Assembly (NCBI GenBank): GCA_023014365.1
Contig: JAEBUN010000016.1
Location: 744,001-808,000 of the forward strand
Direction of reading: 5' to 3'
From: Lepiota brunneoincarnata
Taxonomy: Eukaryota; Basidiomycota; Agaricomycetes; Agaricales; Agaricaceae
Length of the DNA stretch: 64,000 nt
The notes under the pieces were generated by a model. That model saw nothing but the letters and a program-made list of their open reading frames with translations. It was not told where the DNA came from and made no database searches. The position numbers and the translations under genes are program-made. Positions 42,627-54,249 of this stretch are shown here, piece by piece; the first letter of the stretch is position 1, and every line of letters begins with the position of its first letter.

Positions 42627-43278
42627 TGTCATATCCATGCCAACTCAGAGCCTAATCATTTAAACTTCGGCTTCTCGACTCCACGCATGTTCCACACAAC
42701 AACCCTCTGCCCTCCGACTTGGCCCTGACCTGCTCCAACCGCAACCCACTGCCCCGATCACACGACCACCTCCACACGTGCCGTGGTCACCTGACCCTTG
42801 GTGTCTCATACCCCCATCTCCATTTCCCGTCCGTAGTCAAGATACATTATTAGTCTCCATACCTGTACCCATTTCCATTCCATTCGTAATCCGTTTGTAA
42901 TCCGTTTGTAACTAGATCGGTCTCCGCTTTGCTCCACACGTAGTCAGTACAAGTCATAGTTCATAAGGCCAGTAGTATATATACTATAGGTACTTGGCTT
43001 GTACTCCTCAGTCTGATAATCAAATCGAGCAGTGGACCAGCTCCCTGTTCCCTATCCTCTCCTCTCTTCTGCCTCGCTCCGCTTCGGCTCCGACTTCCTG
43101 AAATACAGTAGGAGGGCACAGCACATAAGCTGAGGCCGCAAGTCCAACCCCCTGCCCAACGTACTCCACCTCAGTTCCGAAGTCTACGTACTGACTTCGC
43201 CCCGTCCCCCTGGTTACCTTATATCAAGGATACCACCCTGACCCTCCGCTTCAGTCCCGACCCGCACCGGCTCTAACA
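42627..43278. mobile_element. Solo family-D LTR in C1, TSD ATGCC
   Basis: 652 bp, TGTCATATCC...GGCTCTAACA, flanked by ATGCC at 42622-42626 and 43279-43283. Interrupts the RNase H region of C1. Confidence 0.93.
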
Positions 43279-45575
43279 ATGCCACTGGGTACCATTTACC
43301 TTCTTCCAACTGCTGAGAGAGTACCACTCCAGTGGTGAAATCCAAACTGTCTGCCTCAAGTCAGAAAGGTAAGGAGGTGTCTGGCAAGGAAAGAATGGGT
43401 GTGGACATGATTAACTCCTTAAGGATGGTCAAAGCACTATGTTCTAGCTCTCCCCATCACCAAGGAGTGTCTGATTTAGTGAGATCAAACAGAGGGCAGG
43501 TGTAGTATGAAAAATCTTGGATAAAACATCTATAGAAGTTCACAAAGCCCAGGAACACCTGGACCTCTTGCTTGTCTGTAGGCTTCAGCCACTCCTGTAC
43601 TCCAGCAACCTTTACTGGGTCCATTTCCACCTTATTTTCTGAAATGACTAGCCCTAAGTACTCCACCCTGGTCTTCTTGAACTTGCACTTCTCTGGTTGG
43701 AGGTAGAGCCAGTGGCAGTGAAGTATCTCTAGAATGTGATGAGTGACTCTCCTATGTTCTTCTATGGTCCTTGTGAAGATGAGGATGTTGTTGAGATATA
43801 CTACAATGACCCCTTCCACAATGAGGTCCCTGAAGACATTGTTCATCATTGTCTGGAAAGTAGTGGGGCTGTTGGTAAGTCCAAAGAACATCACTAGAGG
43901 CTCAAAGAGGCCCTGGTTGGTGCAGAAAGCTGCTTTCCATTCATCTCCAGGCTTAATCCATATGTTATTGAAACCCCAGCAAATATCGAGTTCAGTGAAA
44001 TACCTGACCCCTCAGAGTTGATTTACAAGCTCTGAGATGAGTGGGAGTGGGTATTTATTTTTCACCATGATCGTGTTAAGAGCTTGGTTATCTTGAACCA
44101 GTCTGAGTGAGCCATCCTTCTTTTTAATAAAAAATACCAGAGAGGCCATGGGAGACTTCAAAGCACAGATTCTCCCAGTAGCTAAGTTCTCCTGAATGAA
44201 GGAGTCAAGTTCTGACTGTTCAGAGGGGGCCAGAGGGTATACCTTACAGCCTGTAGGCATTGCTCCCAGTATGAGCTCAATAGCATGGTCCCAAGCCCTT
44301 TGTTCCAGGAGAGAGTTGAAGGACTCTTTCTCAAACATGGAGGTGAAGTCATGGAGATACTCAGAAATGGGATCTAGAGGGCCAAAGATTTCAGGGGATG
44401 CCTGAGGAGGTTGCAAATTGTGGTGGAAGGCCTCCTCAAGTCTTTGGGAGGTAGTGCTAGTTGCTTGGATGAACTGGGGGTTTGGACAGAGAACAGTGGC
44501 CCAGATATGTTCACTGTCTCTGGGCCCTCATTCAGATTTTGCTTGGAGACCCAGGATCTCTTGAATCTCCTCCCAGTTGTTACTCCAGAGTGGATAAGGG
44601 CCTTCCAAGCACACCAAGATTGCTTTAATTTTGGCCTTCTGGAGCTTTTGTTTGGTTCTCAGCTGTTCCTTACACAGTGTGCAACATCTATCTGGGCACT
44701 GGGTCATCTGGACTTCACCTGTCTGCCAGTCTACTTCAGGGTTATGCTCCTTCAACTATGAGAAGCTGAGTAGTAAATCTTGCTTTCCAAGTGACATGAC
44801 CACCAAGGTGGTGTGCTCTGAATGAGATTTGTAATGGAGAACTATGTCTAAGACCTCCATAATTGAACCTGCTTCCTTCTTGGTGCCATCAACATTGAAG
44901 ATGGGGATGGGTTGGGAAAGGAGGCACATGTTGAGATAATTTCTCTGTACAAAATTGCAGTCAACAAAGCAGCTTGTCACCCCACTGTCTAGGAGGGCCT
45001 GAGTGACCTTCTGGTCCGCTGTGTCTGTCATTTCTAGCTCCACTATCAGATGAAGTAACTGTGGAGACTCCACTGAAGATATCTTGAACACCAAGGGCAA
45101 ACACTGCTCCCATTTTGGCCATCTCAGTCATTTAGGCAGGGAAGAGCTTAAAGGGGGTGCATCTTGTACAGGGATTAGGTTTTGGGTAGGGACAGTGTCA
45201 TTTATTAGGTTTATGGGTAATACACTGTACCTACTCCCTGTGGGCAACTGGGGCACACTATTCACTGACTGCTTGAGACAAAATCCATTTTGTCTTCACT
45301 TTCCCAATTTTCTGATGACCCTTGAGCTTCCATGATGTCTTTCTCTGCCAATAATTGCTGAATCAGGGCTTCCTTCTCCTCCAAGTCTAAGAAGCAAACA
45401 TTGAAACACCTAGGGCATTTGGATTTGATGTGGCCTGGCTGGTGGCATCTGTAGCAGACTATGGGAATGGTTGTGGCCTTTCTGGTTGCATCAATATCCA
45501 TTGGGACAGGTTTGGAGTGGGGGTGATGTGGGCAAAGGAGCAGACTGGTGGAAAGGGAGTCAATGTTGATGTGAT

Positions 45576-45596
45576 GGGGGGGGGGGGGGGGGGGGG
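45576..45596. repeat. 21-base G homopolymer
   Basis: Uninterrupted G run (C run on the coding strand of C1 gag, reading poly-Pro). Length is likely unstable in vivo and unreliable in assembly. Confidence 0.95.
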
Positions 45597-46371
45597 CAAC
45601 AGGGGCAGATGTGAGGTGATAGGAGTTGGTGGAGGGCTTTACTGAAATTTGTGTCTGCCCCAAGGCTTGGAAGGCTTTGTTGGTAGCTCAGCTTTGGTCT
45701 ATGAGCTGCACTGCTTTGTACCAAGCCTCTGGAGCATTGTCTGAGGGTTGGTTAGCTGTCATTGTGGCTACTGCAGTCTGTATTGCCAGGCAGAGGCCTC
45801 AATGGAATTTGACAACAATGGTCTTGTCATCTTTGTACCTAGAGTCTGAGATAAGCTCCAGAAACTCATCCAGGTAGTCTTTGACATTCCTGTTTCATTG
45901 GAAGTACTCTGTACCTTCCAGCCAATTGACAGCAGCTGCCTTGGAGTCCACAGGGAAGAAGTGCTTACAGAATTTGCCCTGGAAGTCCTCCCAATCTAGG
46001 AACCTCTCTGCTCCTCAGTTTCTATCTTCCCACCAAGATATCTGATCCATCCACTTAGCAGCATGCCCCTCTTTCATGAATGATATAGCCCAGAGTATCT
46101 TCTGCTGGTTCAAGGTGAAATGAGTGGGGCAAAGTTGTAGGTAAGTGTTACAGGAGTTCAAGAAGGCCCTCTCATGTGTTTGGTCACCTGAGAAGTCTGG
46201 TAGAGTTGCTGGTTTGACTTTTGAGGAGTGAGGGTGTTAGGTAGAGGGAGAGGACATGTCAGGGACAGGTGGAGCCACATCAGGGGTGTTTGGGGTTTTT
46301 GGATGTTGGGAGAGTTCTTGGAGGGTGGTTTGAATTGACTGGATCACTTCTGTGAGGGTTGCTGGAGTTGG

Positions 46372-47013
46372 TGTCATATCCATGCCAACTCAGAGTCTAA
46401 TCACTTAAACTTTGGCTTCTCGATTCCACATGTGCTCCACACAACAACCCTCTGCCCTCCGACTCGGCCCCGACTTGCTCCGACCGCAACCCACTGCCCC
46501 GATCACGTGACCACCTCCACACGTGCTGTGGTCACCTGACCCTCGGTGTCTCTAGTTCCAGTCTCCATTTCCCATCCGTAGTCAAGATACGTTATCGGTC
46601 TCCATACCTGTACCGGTTTCCATTCCATTCATAATCTGTTCGTAATCCGTTTGTAACTATATCGGCCTCTGCTTCACTCTGCACATAATCAGTACAAGTC
46701 ATAGTTCGTAAGGCCAGTAGTATATATACTGTAGGTACTTGGCTTGTACTCCTCAGTCTGATAATCGAATCGAGCAGTGGACCAGCTCCCTGTTCTCTAT
46801 CCTCTCCTCTCTTCTGCCTCACTCCGCTTCGGCCCCGACTTCCTGAAATACGGACTAGGACAGTAGGAGGGCACAGCACATACGCTGAGGCCGCAAGTCC
46901 AACCCCCCGCCCGATGTACTCCGCCTCGGTCCCGAAGTCTACGTACTGACTTCGCCCTGTCCCCCAGTTACCTTATACCAAGGTTACCACCCTGACCCGC
47001 ACCGGCTCTAACA
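46372..47013. mobile_element. Solo family-D LTR in C1, TSD GTTGG
   Basis: 642 bp, TGTCATATCC...GGCTCTAACA, flanked by GTTGG at 46367-46371 and 47014-47018. Retains more CpG than the other nested D copies, e.g. CGATCACGTGACC. Confidence 0.93.
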
Positions 47014-47196
47014 GTTGGGCAATTATAGCCAGAGGGTCTGAGGGCCCATTCTCCAGTGCATTTTGCTGTGACATGAGTGAGAGACAAGGTTGGACAAGGG
47101 AAGAGAAGAGTGCTAAGTGATAGGCTGCTACTGAGTCAAAAAACATGTTATGGACAGGGTAGGGCCTATGGACACAAGACTGGTCTTGTTAGGGAG

Positions 47197-47319
47197 ATCC
47201 TATTCTTCTGTTAGGGTGATCTGGAGGGTTTGAGCAACTTAGGGAGCTGGAATGTCACTGCAGGGAAATCCTAAGAGAATAGGATGAGGAAACCCCTGCA
47301 GGCAAAAACTATGTATATA
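47197..47319 (-). promoter_or_regulatory. C1 promoter and self-priming site
   Basis: Plus-strand ATCCTATTCT (47197-47206), 2 nt inside the 5' LTR boundary, is the exact reverse complement of AGAATAGGAT in the LTR (47276-47285). The latter lies 29 nt downstream, in element sense, of TATATA (47314-47319). The layout is the same as in families A and B. Confidence 0.5.
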
Positions 47320-47614
47320 CTTGACTTATAATCAATATAAATTGAACAAGGCTTGACTGTGGTGTCTGGGTGTTGCACAAGGCTAGGTATGATTACACTG
47401 AGTGTAGGGAATGAAGATAACAGTCTGAAGTCTATGGAAAATGAGAGGAAACAGGAGAAGGTTAAGAAAGGTGTAGAGGGTGAAAGGAGGGGTTTAACTG
47501 GGTAGTAAGGGGACCTCTTGTGCATTCTGGTTATGTTTGGGGTGTAAGTGTTTGAAAGGGGGGATGTACAGTGTGCTGGGAGGCTTAGGGGTGTTTGTGG
47601 ATTGTCCCCTTACA

Positions 47615-50600
47615 TTCCCCCCATCAACTCATTCCCTTGTGAAAAATATCCATGATGCAAGGCACCATACTGGTCCTGATCATACTCCTGGTCATGTGGG
47701 AAATCCTGTGACCTCTTTCCACTCCAAGACCTCATCCCCCATTGCTGGTTCCTCTAAGGGACCTTTTGAATCTATGAAGGCCTGAGCCTGCACATCTTAC
47801 AATATATACAAGGACAAAGGAGGCTAGACAACTTGTAGAGTTTACTCCAAGTGGGAAGGAAAAAATGCTGTTGCCATCTGTAGAGAAAATGTTTGAGGAT
47901 GATGATGAGGACAATATATCTGGAATGGAAGAGGATAATGATGTTTACATGTGCATAGACTGATTCTCTCAGAAAAATCTCACTGACAGTGGATTACAGT
48001 CCCAAGTTCAACAAGGAGGACCCCACACTTTGGGGAACTCCTCCATACACCAGCACCCATGTAGGTGCTTTGGACTATAGTAATTACTGTTCCTGTATGC
48101 CTTTCATCATTAGTAACAAATGTGGCATGTCATGTGATCTGTCTAAATGCAAAAAATGTAAGGGAAAGAAGAAAGCACTTGAGCCCAATAGCACTGAATG
48201 GATCTTAGATTCAGGTGCCTCCCATCATTTTTCAGGGAGTTTAGAGGACTTCAATGATCTCAAAGAAGGCAATTTCAGACCGGTTAGTACTGCCAACAAA
48301 GATGCTTCATTGATGATTAAAGGAATTGGTTCCATCCTCTTGTGTCATCAGATCCAGCATGGTGACAAATCAGAAGTCATGATTACATGCTTGACATCTG
48401 TTTATTTTTGTCCTGGACTCACAATGAGACTACTTTCTGTGGGAACCCTGCTCTGCACAGGATGGAAAGTAGAAGGAAATGCAGATCAGATAACCTTCCA
48501 TGATATGCAAGAGAAAGAGGTATTACAGGCTCATCCTTCCCTATTGAGCCCTACCATCTTTTGGGTAGAAGGAAAATGTGTTCTTCAAGAAAGCATGTCC
48601 TCCCTGAAGGGACCCTCTGCAGAGACCTGGCATCATTGACTCAATCATGCTTTGGAAGAAGTACTCAGACATATGACTGAAAATACTTGGGGTTGTTTAC
48701 CATTCAGTATCCAAAAGGATCCCACATGTCCTGATTGCACTTTGGGTAAGCAGCATCTGAAAACATTTATAGAATCTCATAAACAAGCATCATCATTCCT
48801 TGAATTGATCCATACAGATCTTCTAGAACTTCCAGTGCTCTCATACCATAAATGTAAATGGGTGATTACATTCTTAGATGACTTCTCTTCTCATGCTTGG
48901 ATAGTACTCCTTAAAGCCAAGTCCAATGCCTTCTATGCATTCTGTAACTTTAGAGCTAATGTTGAGTTACAATTTAAGAAGCCAATCACATGCTTACACA
49001 GTGATTGTGGTGGAGAATATATGTCATCAGAATTTCTGAACTTCCTAAAACAACATGGTATTACACACAAGACCAGTGCACCCAATGTGCATCAACAAAA
49101 TGGTTGTGTGGAACATTTGAATAGAATGTTAATGGATAAGACATGTGCCATGCAACTAGAAGCTTGTCTTCCCCCCTCCTATTGGGAGTTTGCACTAGAT
49201 ACAGCCATTCATGTCTATAATCGCACACCTATGTCTTGCTTCCCTGATCAAAATGGCAATCAGTAAGAACCCAGATATTTCTTACCTTAGAGTATTTGAG
49301 CATACATTCTCCTCCCACAATGGGACAACAAATTGGTACCTAAATCTGAGCTTATGCTCTTTGTGGGATATGAGTATGCAACAAAATCCTATCAGTTTAT
49401 TAGATTCAACCAAGGCAATGTTATTTATGTTTCTCCCACTGCCCAGTTCAATGAAGGACTTTTTCCCAAGTACCAAGAGTTCTCACAAAAGAAACAAGTT
49501 GAGTTTGATCCTCCTCTTCCCAATTTTGACCAATTTCCAGTCCCAGATTTGCCACAAGGTGGACTGCCATCTCCACCATCAATTCCTCCTTCTAATAATA
49601 ATCCTCCTAGTACTGACAATTCTACTGATTCGCAAACACCCCCAGATACTCCTGGAGCTATGAGTCCAGAAGCACCTAGTGAGCCTTCCCAATCTCCATC
49701 TCCTCTAGCTCCACCACCTCCTCCCAAACCAAGATGCTCTGCTAGGATTCCCAAACACATTCAGTGACTGGATTATGAGAGAAGTGATTTGCCCCAAGGG
49801 TGAAAGAGGAAAGACAAGGATGAAATTGATAAGGAGCAAGGTCCGTGATGGAATCCCATCTGCAGACATCCAGGTCATTTAGATAATCTGGAGGAAATTG
49901 AATGTGCTTGCCAACACATGTGGCATGCTCCTCCCAACTTCCCATGGGGACCAGGATATCCAGTTCAGGGGGAACCTAATGTTCAACAGCTTTGCCAAGA
50001 ACAAGAAGTTGATTTCATAGAGTTCTTGTTGGTACAACATACTGGGAAACAAGAAGGTGTACCTACCAATTTCCACAAATTAATGAAGCTTTCTAAAGCA
50101 TCACACAATGAATGGTTAAAGGCATAACTTGAGGAATTAGAAGCTTTAAAGAAGCACAAAGTATACAATTTGATGCCACTCCCAAAAGGTCAAAAGGCTA
50201 TCAAAAACTGTTGGGTTTTCACTGAGAAATCTGATGGCTGTAAACATGCTTGCTTAGTGGCAAAAGGTTTCTCTCAAATCAAAGGCATTGAGTTTGATGA
50301 GTTATTCTCTCCAGTTGTCTGCTATGAATCTACTAGAATACTTCTTGCATTAGCAGTGCTTGAAGACTGGGGTATTGAAGCATTAGACATAAAAACTGCC
50401 TTTCTTAATGGCAAACTGGATGAAGAAATCTATATGGAACAACTGGAGGGATTTTGCATTCCTGGTAAAGAGAATATGGTATGGAGGTTACGATGTGCAT
50501 TATATGGCCTTAACCAAGCCAGCTTAGCCTGGTGGTGCAAGATGTCTGAATCTATGCAGACACTTGGCTTACATTATGATAAAGTGCTGTATATCTGCCG

Positions 50601-51135
50601 CTATTTGCTTGGCACACCTAACTATCAAATTGTCTATGATGGAAAGAAAGGCAAAGGGATAATTGGTTATTCTGATTCAGATTGGGTATCAGATCCAATT
50701 AAGCAATGATCTGTAACTGGGAATTTCATTAACATTGCTTCTGGTACTGTTTCCTGGCTTAGCTGTAAGCAAAAAACAGTTGCACCCTCTTCCACTGAAG
50801 TGGAATATATGGCTCTCTCTGATTGTAGCTGTCAGCTTATGTGGATATGCTTCTTATTAAGTGAGCTTACATTTGAACTTCCCACTTTACCTCTGAATGG
50901 TGATAATATGGGTTCTATCTTCTTGAGTGTTAATCCTGCAATGGAAAGACAATCAAAGCATATTGATATCCAATATCATTATATTCAGGAATGCATTGAG
51001 AATAAAATGATCGTGGTATCTCAGATTGATGGGAATGAAAATCCTGCTGATCATTTGATGAAAAACCTTGGTCAAATGAAGTTTGAACATTTTCATCCTT
51101 TGTTAGGTATTGAGTTTACAAACTCTACCTCATAA
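47615..51135 (+). pseudogene. Copia pol remnant: protease, integrase, RT, RNase H
   Basis: From 47989: protease motif WILDSGASHHF; a gag-pre-integrase module ending in WHH then TGA where Arg is expected; an integrase core with D (HTDLLELP), D (HSDCGGEY) and E (NGCVEHLNR). After a Pro-rich linker (49333-49767), RT begins at 50170 (CLVAKGFSQIKGIEFDELFSPV, DIKTAFLNGKLDEEIYMEQ). It passes straight from LGLHYDKVLY to CRYLLGTPNY, so the part holding the YVDD catalytic box is missing. RNase H follows (SDSDWVSD, STEVEYMALSDC, NPAMERQSKHIDI). Stops at several points. Not functional. Confidence 0.88.
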
Positions 51136-51153
51136 TTCCTCTTCCCAATGTCT

Positions 51154-51166
51154 GAGTGAGGGGGAA
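51154..51166 (+). promoter_or_regulatory. Copia polypurine tract
   Basis: GAGTGAGGGGGAA directly precedes the 3' LTR at 51167, as expected for the plus-strand primer of a copia element. Confidence 0.85.
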
Positions 51167-51775
51167 TGTTGAAAATAACTTATATTTTCCTTTCTGGTTG
51201 CTGATGCTGTCTTGTGCTTGTGCCTCTTTACCTATGACATATGCCTAGTCATACATAGTCTTGAGCTTGAAATGCTATTCACTTGTTATGACTGCATTGA
51301 CCTCTATGACTCACTATGCATACATATGACTCCTTTTGTATCTACATGAGTAGTACACACTGTAAACTCTCATAAGTATAAATATGGCTCTATATTTCTT
51401 GTATCACCTTATAACAATCTACTTGCTCTACAACTCACTTTTATCTACTCTCAGCAACTCTCTCAAGCTTCAATGTGAGTGTCCATTGCTACTTTGCTTA
51501 TGCCTCACTGCTTCAACAGATTGTTCTAAGGTAATACAAGAAATGTAGAGCCATATTTATACTACTATGAGTTTACAGCATGTATTACACATATAGAGAT
51601 GAAAGGAGTCATATGTGAGCATAATGAGTCATAGAGTTCAACACAGTCAGAATGAGTGAATAGCAGTTCAAGCTCAAGACTACATATGATTAAGCATATG
51701 TCAAGGGTGAAAAACACAAGCACAAGACAGCATCAGCAACCAGAAAGGAAATCATAAAGAATTTTCAACAGCTAT

Positions 51776-52750
51776 ACAATAGAACTCTATCAGAAAACTA
51801 TCAGAACCCTGAGTTCATCCAGAGTATAAGGAATCAAGAGTTTATCAGGAGTTCATTAAAACTCTATCAAGACTCTGACTTATTGAATAGTTTTAGGTTT
51901 TATCCAAGAGTAGATATACATAGACCTCCAACATTTCTAGTGAAGTCTATCAAAAGAATCAAAATATTATGACTTCTGCCCTTGTCTAACTGGAAACCAT
52001 CCTTTTGGAATAAGCATCAATGTACCTACCTAGTGTTGTATTGTATTACTGAATTAGGCAGAATTTTTGTGCTTATAATATGACTTGCATTATTTCTAGG
52101 ATGTTTTAGCTGTATTATATTTACATAATTCTATCAAGAAAAAAAACAACTTAAGTGAGGAAACAGGAACTGCATTGAGGGAGGTGTAGTAAAGGCTACA
52201 CTCCTTGGGTCTGCTGTTGCTGGACCTCTTAGCTGAATGTTTGATAGAAACAAAATAGTAACTTGGGTAAAGCTGCTGAGATAGCCAATATGGCTATTGT
52301 GTAGTGAAGATATGAGGGTAAGATGTTAGCAGAGTATATAGGCCAGAAACCCAAGTGATATTTGAGTAAGGATTGTAATCCTTGCTTACAGCTATATATA
52401 TAAAAGGTCTGTACACAGACCAAGCTACTGAAACTATGGTAACTAGATAATATCACATGCATGACAATATCAGAGTATAAATAGATGAGATATACTATGC
52501 ATGATCACAACAGAAATGGGAGGTGTTGGGGTGAGTTGCCAAGGTATCCAGGGTCAAACTCCTAAGGTACCCAAGCTAGCCAATGCTCAGGGACCCCAGG
52601 GTAGCCAGAGTGGCTGGGGCTACCAGATAAACTATCAGCATAGAGAAACCTACTATCAGGGTGATCCCCCTGACAGCTTGCTTATTTATATTCCTGAGGT
52701 CCTGTGTTTGAATCCCTCTGTTGTTGATATATTTTTATTGTATATAATAC
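51776..52750. other. No gene or recognisable element
   Basis: AT-rich sequence to the right of the nest. A GAGTTCATC/AGTTTATCAGGAGTT-like loose repetition near 51810-51900 and a T-loop-like GTTTGAATCC at 52709-52718 were seen, neither enough for a call. Confidence 0.4.
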
Positions 52751-53656
52751 TGTTATGAACAGTCCAGACAAAGAGGAGCTAGAACTAGTCTTCAAATACA
52801 CAAGATGGATACAGAAGACCACAGACTAGCTACAGGCACAGGAATATGAGGATGAAGAAAAGAAGTACTATAATACCATGCAAGACTTGGTGAGAGATGT
52901 GGAATGGGGATAACCCTGGAGGATTTTATGGAGTACTCCAAGGAAGAAGGAGATAGCAATGAACCAATAGAACCAACCTCCAACACAGATAGAGATACTA
53001 AGATAGCAGATAGCAGCAATGGAGAAGAAACTATGGAGATAGGATCAAGGAAAGGAGAATATGAGTCAGAAGAAAGCAATGGAACATTGTATAGTAGTGG
53101 AATGGAGAATGAGTACAGTGACTTATTGTAAGATAAGTATAGTAGCATGATAACAATTGGATCTAGGATCTAATATATCAACCTACACTAGTGGCAATAT
53201 CAAGGAGGAAGATGATAGCAATGAAAGTACAGGAATGGAGATAGTAGCAGAAGGAGATAAGAGTGAGTCAGTAAAAAATAGCAGAATATTGCTGAACAGC
53301 AGGGGAATGGAAGACAAATAGTACTGACTCAAACAAGTCACATATAGCATAGGATGCCACCAGGTGCACATCCTAAGGCTATGCAACAGTAGAATGGCTG
53401 GTATACCTATAACAAGTTTATATTCCCTTCATAAGTATATAAGCCCTGTACAATAGTAAATTAAAGCCTTAAGCTTTAAACTTGTCAGTTGCAGCTATAT
53501 TAATTCTTCTCTTAACTTGGCATATTCTCTCATTGTCTGAAGCTATCTCAATTCACTAAGCTCTATGGGGCCAACTATCTCAGACACCTTGTAGAGTGAT
53601 TGGAAGCTCTCTCCACTTGTCATCATGCACACTATAAGGAGTCAAGGATCATAACA
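52751..53656 (+). mobile_element. Old family-A LTR, expanded by internal duplication
   Basis: 906 bp, TGTTATGAACAG...GGATCATAACA. Longer than the 700-bp norm because part of the U3 frame (about 53040-53140) is repeated at 53210-53330. U3 frame broken by TAG and a frameshift. Flanks AATAC/ATGTC do not match, so TSD is lost or the copy is rearranged. Confidence 0.8.
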
Positions 53657-54249
53657 ATGTCTGCATCTGTTCCTATAGAGACTAAGAGTGTACTGCTCTT
53701 TGTTTTGCCTTTGCCAATAGATAGGGTACTGGAAGGGGTAGTGGAGATGGTTGTGAATACAGGAGCAAGAGTGGGATATACACTGTAAGACCCAGGGGGT
53801 CATGATAAACAACCTCTGATTCCAGCATAAGGTGTGGTCAATTCCTACTATAAATAGGGATATTGGTGTTGTGGATATTCACTGATAATGTAGTAATTAT
53901 GCACCTTAGTGTAGTTGATTACCACACTTAATGGAGGAATATCACTATATTTAAGGTCATGAGGGGTTGTGATTCACATCAAGTTTTTAAAGGATTACAA
54001 CATTTGTTCAGAAGGAAACTGACGAAAATCACAACCTTTTCTGGGAAGGAAACTGAAGGGAATCACAACCCCTGTTCTGGAGGAAATCATGCTAGTTAGT
54101 CAGTGGAAGAGACAATGGTCTTAGTTATCATTCTTGACTACAAAAGATGCTTAAGTTGAATGTTCAGGTGGTCAGCCTCCTCAGGTGTGAGCATGAAAAG
54201 TGTGTAATTATTGCCTATTACTAGATTGATAGGCAACAATATATCTGTA
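53657..54249. other. No gene; degenerate short repeats
   Basis: A TGTAAGACCCAGGGGGTC start at 53786 looks LTR-like but has no matching end. Around 53960-54080, about three units of GGAAACTGA..GGAATCACAACCC occur. Confidence 0.35.

Larger units (their letters stand above)
40004..45100 (-). pseudogene. C1 pol remnant: PR, RT, RNase H, integrase (N-terminal part)
   Basis: Protease at 44756-45100 (ALLDSGVTSCFVD) and HNPEVDWQTGEV at 44528-44755. RT at 44012-44416 and 43457-43894 (FFIKKKDGSLRLVQDNQAL, MMFFGLTNSPTTFQ). The catalytic box reads YLNN, both Asp replaced by Asn. RNase H is near 42143-43400. The integrase zinc module (H..H, TCDLCLRMKPHHHHP) is at 40353-40799 and the core (SNRGPQFVTEFTKELYQ, WHPQADGQTERVNQEL) at 40004-40398. 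Split by solo LTRs at 40674, 41445 and 42627. Confidence 0.88.
45101..47208 (-). pseudogene. C1 gag remnant
   Basis: From the 5' LTR to protease. The C-terminal part (45262-45663) has one zinc knuckle CYRCHQPGHIKSKC (CX2CX4HX4C), preceded by a poly-Pro run encoded by the 21-base G tract, and an acidic Glu-rich tail (LDLEEKEALIQQLLAEKD). The N-terminal part (45664-46371) has gag-like helices with stops. A family-D solo LTR (46372-47013) lies in the first part. Confidence 0.75.
21250..47614 (-). mobile_element. Chromovirus C1 (Ty3/gypsy), full length but dead, hosting six insertions
   Basis: LTRs at 21250-22141 (about 408 bp without its nested LTR) and 47209-47614 (406 bp), plus-strand ends TGTTAGGG and CCCCTTACA. 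TSD is TTCC (4 bp) adjacent to both ends, or an imperfect 5-bp TTTCC/TTCCC. It interrupts the copia element. Minus-strand order is gag (47208-45101), PR, RT, RNase H, integrase, chromodomain (22826-22280). Inserted into it are a family-E LTR, element B1, three family-D LTRs and one family-A LTR. Confidence 0.9.
19761..51518 (+). mobile_element. Full-length Ty1/copia element, TSD GATTG, split by C1
   Basis: LTRs at 19761-20111 and 51167-51518 (351/352 bp, TGTTGAAAATAAC...CAACA), flanked by GATTG at 19756-19760 and 51519-51523. Internal order is PBS, gag, protease, integrase, RT, RNase H, polypurine tract, i.e. Ty1/copia (INT before RT). The element landed in a solo LTR of its own family. Its internal region is cut after 21249 by C1 and resumes at 47615. 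It is defective: stops in gag-pol and an RT deletion. Confidence 0.93.
19228..51770 (-). mobile_element. Solo copia LTR, outermost shell of the nest, TSD GCTAT
   Basis: Pieces at 19228-19308, 19736-19760 and 51524-51770 join into one LTR of about 355 bp, reverse-oriented relative to the copia element it contains. Flanks GCTAT at 19223-19227 and 51771-51775 are identical. The joined pieces read TGTTGAAGCAG ... TTTTCAACA, matching the LTRs at 19761 and 51167. Everything else between these coordinates is later insertion. Confidence 0.88.

Noticed and set aside
52690..52730. tRNA or tRNA-derived SINE suggested by GGTCCTGTGTTTGAATCC
   Set aside because: T-stem does not pair and no D-arm, anticodon arm or acceptor stem could be built around it.
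53786..54238. TGTAAGACCC...GGCAACA as a solo LTR
   Set aside because: Flanks (TACAC/ATATA) do not match and the termini are not inverted beyond TG/CA.
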